Assembly (NCBI GenBank): GCA_022709695.1
Contig: JAKLII010000003.1
Coordinates: 206,124-270,123, forward strand
Length of the DNA stretch: 64,000 nucleotides
Direction of reading: 5' to 3'
From: Bacteroidota bacterium
Lineage (GTDB): Bacteria > Bacteroidota > Bacteroidia > Bacteroidales > SKPS01
Position 1 is the first letter of the stretch; every line of letters begins with the position of its first letter. This document shows positions 61,136 through 64,000 of the stretch, piece after piece. The notes beneath the pieces are model-generated. The model was not told the DNA's origin and did no database searches. It saw only the letters and a list, made by a program, of their open reading frames with translations. The position numbers and the translations under genes were made by a program.

Positions 61136-61591
61136 AATGGTTAATTGTAAATTATTGAATTATAGGATGGAGTGATGCTAAATATCAAAGGAGGAAAATG
61201 ATGGGGGGAAGTGTTATAAAATTGAAGAGCCTGGCTTTTGCAGTCCGGATTGTGAAGTTGCAGAAATTCCTGATTAAGCAGCACGGAGAATATGAGCTTT
61301 CCAGGCAATTGCTGAGAAGTGGAACTGCTGTGGGCGCAATGATTAGTGAGGCTGAACATGCTGAAAGCAAAGCTGATTTCATTCATAAAATGGCCATTGG
61401 ACAAAAGGAAATTAACGAATCCCTATATTGGTTGGAACTCCTCAAGGAAACAAAATACCTGACCGAAGACGAATATTTCAGCATGTATTCTGACGCTGAA
61501 GAGTTGCTGAAAATTCTAACAAAAATCATAAAGACCGCAAAAAACAAACCTCCACAGCAATCCTTAAAATAACCATTTACAATTAACCATT
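61136..61591. repeat. Cassette bounded by 17-bp perfect inverted repeats around a four-helix-bundle gene
   Basis: AATGGTTAATTGTAAAT (61136-61152) occurs as an exact inverted copy at 61575-61591. These flank the 375-base gene at 61198-61572; the right arm starts 3 bases after its stop. The right end continues with further TTACCATTAACCAT units up to about 61604. The block is clearly more AT-rich by eye than the neighbouring genes. No transposase is present; it could be a non-autonomous mobile unit or a repeat-associated gene. Confidence 0.75.
61198..61572 (+). CDS. Four-helix-bundle protein (23S rRNA IVS-type / bAvd-like family)
   Basis: The 124-residue protein has the family core FAVRIVKLQKFLIKQHGEYELSRQLLRSGTAVGAMISEAEHAESKADFIHKMAIGQKEINESLYWLELL. 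This is the four-helix bundle seen in rRNA intervening-sequence proteins and in accessory proteins of diversity-generating retroelements. No reverse transcriptase or rRNA gene is near, so it stands alone. AGGAGG lies 7 bases before the start; a second ATG follows at once. Inverted repeats bracket it (see the repeat entry). Confidence 0.88.
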   Translation: MMGGSVIKLKSLAFAVRIVKLQKFLIKQHGEYELSRQLLRSGTAVGAMISEAEHAESKADFIHKMAIGQKEINESLYWLELLKETKYLTEDEYFSMYSDAEELLKILTKIIKTAKNKPPQQSLK

Positions 61592-61608
61592 TACCATTAA
61601 CCATCAGT

Positions 61609-62046
61609 ATGCTTTATACCGACGACTATTTCATGAAGGAGGCGCTGAAAGAGGCGCAAAAGGCTTTCGACCGGGATGAGGTGCCTGTGGGCTGTGTGGT
61701 GGTAGCTTCCGACCGGATTATTGCCAGAGGGCACAACCTTACTGAAACGCTCAATGATGTTACGGCACATGCGGAGATGCAGGCGATCACGGCTTCCGCA
61801 CACTATCTGGGCGGAAAATTTCTCACCGATTGCTCGGTGTATATAACCCTGGAACCCTGCCCCATGTGTGCCGGGGCGCTGTTCTGGGCCCGCCCCGGCA
61901 GAATAGTCTACGGAGCTGAAGACCCGAAAAACGGTTATATGAAACACCGGCCCTCACTCATCCATCCCAAAACCCTGATTACCAAAGGGGTGCTTGCGGA
62001 AGAATCAGCGGCTTTGCTGCGTAGTTTTTTCGAAAAGAAACGGTAA
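61609..62046 (+). CDS. tadA: tRNA-specific adenosine deaminase TadA
   Basis: The 145-residue cytidine-deaminase-fold enzyme has the zinc site HAEMQAI (His and catalytic Glu) and EPCPMCAGALFWAR (two Cys). It converts A34 to inosine in tRNA-Arg(ACG). TadA-specific residues such as GRIVYGAEDPKNGY are present. Its start lies just after the right inverted-repeat arm, so the cassette may have displaced its original promoter. No -7 box is clear in the gap. Confidence 0.95.
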   Translation: MLYTDDYFMKEALKEAQKAFDRDEVPVGCVVVASDRIIARGHNLTETLNDVTAHAEMQAITASAHYLGGKFLTDCSVYITLEPCPMCAGALFWARPGRIVYGAEDPKNGYMKHRPSLIHPKTLITKGVLAEESAALLRSFFEKKR

Positions 62047-62105
62047 TTTTCCGGCCTGGCTGAATTGCCTGATGTTTTCAGCGATATCGTAGATTAACCT
62101 TTTAA

Positions 62106-62113
62106 TAGATTTG
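62106..62113 (+). promoter_or_regulatory. -7 element of the DUF2179 gene
   Basis: TAGATTTG, ending only 4 bases before ATG 62118. Expected transcription would start at about 62120, so the ATG at 62127 or 62130 may be used, with a very short leader. Confidence 0.45.
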
Positions 62114-62117
62114 TGAG

Positions 62118-62723
62118 ATGACAAATATGATGACCGACTTTTTCGGGCCTGAACTCTACAACTGGGTTATTCTGCCTCTGATTATTGCCATAGCCAGGAT
62201 TCTGGATGTCACCGTGGGAACCATCCGGGTGATCTTTGTTTCGAGAGGCCTGAAATACTATGCCCCCATCCTTGGGTTTTTTGAAGTGATTATCTGGCTT
62301 CTGGCGATTGGTCAAATCATGCAGCAACTCGACAATTTCATGTCGTATATCGGATACGGTGCCGGTTTCGCTATGGGCAATTATATCGGTATTATCCTTG
62401 TTGAAAAGATGAGCCTGGGAACTGTCATTGTGAAAGTGATTCCCAAAAAGGATACCTCTGTGCTGGTTCAGCATTTGAGAGAAGCCAATTATGGGGTCAC
62501 AACCATACCTGCGTTTGGCAAAGATGGTCCTGTTCAGATGGTGTACAGCATTCTGAAAAAGAAAAACCTGCCGGAAGTGATCAATATCATCAACAGCCAT
62601 AACCCGAATGCCTTCTTCACGGTCGAGGAGGTACACGGAGTGAATGAAGGTTTTTTCAAGGCCCATCAGCGAAGGAACACTCTTTTTGGGGGCATCTTTT
62701 CCGGGATTCAGATCAGAAAATGA
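62118..62723 (+). CDS. DUF2179 / UPF0316 membrane protein
   Basis: The 201-residue protein has an N-terminal part with about three hydrophobic segments (TVGTIRVIFVSRGLKYYAPILGFFEVIIWLLAIGQIM is the conserved UPF0316 core) and a soluble C-terminal DUF2179 domain with VLVQHLREANYGVTTIPAFGKDGPVQMVYSILKKKNLPEVINII. DUF2179 is a small ferredoxin-like fold that binds nucleotide second messengers in relatives (family knowledge); the role here is unknown. Confidence 0.88.
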   Translation: MTNMMTDFFGPELYNWVILPLIIAIARILDVTVGTIRVIFVSRGLKYYAPILGFFEVIIWLLAIGQIMQQLDNFMSYIGYGAGFAMGNYIGIILVEKMSLGTVIVKVIPKKDTSVLVQHLREANYGVTTIPAFGKDGPVQMVYSILKKKNLPEVINIINSHNPNAFFTVEEVHGVNEGFFKAHQRRNTLFGGIFSGIQIRK

Positions 62724-62753
62724 AACTAAGGTTTTGAATAAGCCGTAACCACT

Positions 62754-64000
62754 TCAGAAACTGATGATTCGCCCCAGGAAACCTGCCAGCCTGTTGCGCG
62801 ATTTCATCAGCTGGTTAAAACGGGTCAGCAACCGGATGGCTTCTTCTTCATCCTCTGCCGTCACAAGCTGGTTGCGGATTTCCTGCATCATCTCCTCCAC
62901 TTTTCTGAGCCTGAAAGAATAGATGGCAGCATCAGCCGCCTGCGACAGCAGATCCTTCTCGGTTTCCACATAGATACGCATCTTTTCCCATTTGCTGCTC
63001 AGTTCGTAGGGTGATGAAATCATGCTGATGACCGCAGACCGAACCTCTGCATTCTCATGGTGGATGAACCATGCCTGTGATGGAAGCGGCTTTTGATGGG
63101 CCAGTGCGTTGCGGAAATCTTCATAAATCTGCTGCCATAAAGGATTTGAAAACGTGATTCCATCAGCAGTAAGTTCCTCTGTCAGGTCGGCAGCCAGGGT
63201 AGTTATGTAAGGCTCCCCGTCCTCTTTGGTATGGGTAAGGGGTTGATCCCCATAGGTTACCAGCAGCCTGATAATATCATCCTCCTGGTATTCCACAAGG
63301 GGTTTGGGTGCTTCGGTTTGCTGAGGGGGCGCTGTGCGAACCGTTTCAGGCACCTCCTCGGGTTTTGCCCCGGTGGTTTTGATTTTCAGGTTTCTGAGTT
63401 GCCGGTTCAGCTCATAGTTGAGCTGCTCCTCCTCCATGGCGGTAATGGCTGCACACTTCTTTACAAACAATGTTCTGAGCAACGGATCGGGAATCAAAGC
63501 CACCGAACCGATGATTTCCCGTATCAGGTTTCCCATTTTTACCGGATCCCCTTCAGCCTCTGCCTTCAGCAAGCCTGCCTTGAAGGTGATAAAATCGTCG
63601 CTGTGGGTGTTGAGGAATTGAAGCACATCCGACGATCGGTTCTTCCGGGCAAATGAATCGGGGTCTTCACCTTCGGGCATGGGTACGATCCGCACGTTCA
63701 TCCCTTCGGAAAGGATCATGTCGATACCCCTGAAAGAGGCTTTGATACCGGCAAGATCTCCGTCGTAGATGATGGTTACATTGGGGGTATACCTCCTGAT
63801 CGCTTTGATCTGATCGGTGGTAAGGGAGGTTCCTGAGGAGGCAACCACATTCTGAATGCCTGCCTGGTGGAGCCCGATCACATCGGTATACCCCTCCACC
63901 AGATAACAGTTATCGTGCTGCGCAATGGCATTCCGGGCCTGGTATATGCCGTATAAAATCCTGCTTTTCAGATAGATTTCGGTCTCCGGTGAATTGAGAT
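62754..64000 (-). CDS. dnaG: DNA primase DnaG, C-terminal part (5' end beyond the window)
   Basis: The reading frame continues through the window edge. Visible residues begin LNSPETEIYLKSRILYGIYQ and continue to the Toprim core CYLVEGYTDVIGLHQAGI, followed by SSGTSLTTDQIKAIRRYTPNVTIIYDGDLAGIKASFRGID with the metal-binding DGD. A helicase-binding C-terminal domain with a variable acidic linker ends the protein. It makes RNA primers at the replication fork. The N-terminal zinc domain lies outside the window. A GTG at 63899 within EGYTDV is not a start. Confidence 0.96.
   Translation of the reverse strand, partial: LNSPETEIYLKSRILYGIYQARNAIAQHDNCYLVEGYTDVIGLHQAGIQNVVASSGTSLTTDQIKAIRRYTPNVTIIYDGDLAGIKASFRGIDMILSEGMNVRIVPMPEGEDPDSFARKNRSSDVLQFLNTHSDDFITFKAGLLKAEAEGDPVKMGNLIREIIGSVALIPDPLLRTLFVKKCAAITAMEEEQLNYELNRQLRNLKIKTTGAKPEEVPETVRTAPPQQTEAPKPLVEYQEDDIIRLLVTYGDQPLTHTKEDGEPYITTLAADLTEELTADGITFSNPLWQQIYEDFRNALAHQKPLPSQAWFIHHENAEVRSAVISMISSPYELSSKWEKMRIYVETEKDLLSQAADAAIYSFRLRKVEEMMQEIRNQLVTAEDEEEAIRLLTRFNQLMKSRNRLAGFLGRIISF

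Noticed and set aside
61136..61591. Diversity-generating retroelement
   Set aside because: A bAvd-like gene is present, but there is no reverse transcriptase and no adenine-variable template/variable repeat pair in the window.
1..64000. tRNA, rRNA, CRISPR, prophage, conjugative or restriction systems
   Set aside because: No cloverleaf-like sequence, rRNA segment, spaced direct-repeat array, integrase, transposase or restriction/methylation gene was recognised anywhere in the window.

Overview
This window is from a member of the Bacteroidota, most likely Bacteroidales or a close order (the order is inference). Three secreted proteins end in type IX secretion (Por/T9SS) sorting domains. More than twenty genes are preceded by the phylum-specific sigma -7 element TAnnTTTG. 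The gene groupings (sufBCDSE, ileS-dksA-like-lspA, purH-mreBCD, a split F1Fo operon) are typical of this phylum. It is mostly ordinary chromosomal core. I saw no tRNA, rRNA, CRISPR array, insertion sequence or prophage.

Region by region. 1-5.5 kb: a minus-strand Fe-S assembly operon sufB-C-D-S-E and a MIP18/SufT-type gene cut by the window edge. 5.6-11.4 kb: elbB, a very large secreted TPR protein, tcdA and a TatD hydrolase, each with its own -7 box. 11.4-15.7 kb: a membrane-anchored TPR/HTH regulator and a secreted Omp28-type T9SS protein. 15.8-19.0 kb: gltX, a SLOG-fold protein, ferritin, and a 3' remnant of saccharopine dehydrogenase fused directly behind ferritin. 19.0-25.2 kb: ATP synthase atpBEFHAG preceded by atpI/atpZ-like genes and a bactofilin; the beta and epsilon genes are absent. 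25.4-30.5 kb: ileS, a DksA/TraR-like gene, lspA and an acetyltransferase. 30.5-35.7 kb (minus): purH, mreB, mreC, mreD and a U32 protein, the last where PBP2/RodA would often be found. 35.8-43.1 kb: an orphan ABC permease, a long PurF-type protein, an S37-type secreted peptidase, asd and glnS. 43.2-45.9 kb: an unrecognised protein built of four repeated modules, divergent from an M14 carboxypeptidase. 46.0-47.9 kb: a compact arsenic-type cluster (thioredoxin-like, ArsR, rhodanese-like, ArsM) with a palindrome wrapped around its -7 box. 48-57.4 kb: a YfcC transporter, a DUF4837 lipoprotein, a MltD-type transglycosylase, a secreted M1 aminopeptidase, HutD/Ves, an Asp-box T9SS protein and mntP. 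57.4-64 kb: aspS, MtfA-like and archaemetzincin peptidases whose 3' ends overlap, a four-helix-bundle gene bracketed by 17-bp inverted repeats, tadA, a DUF2179 protein, and the C-terminal part of dnaG running off the window.

Functionally the window mixes housekeeping (translation charging, ATP synthesis, Fe-S assembly, purine synthesis, cell shape) with envelope and secreted proteolysis typical of polymer-degrading Bacteroidota. The -7 boxes settle several start codons, because some upstream ATGs lie before the expected transcription start. The parts least explained by known biology are the four-module protein at 43.2-44.1 kb, the inverted-repeat-bounded four-helix-bundle cassette at 61.1-61.6 kb, the ferritin/saccharopine dehydrogenase junction, and several intergenic palindromes. 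I did not find a clearly new multi-gene system.
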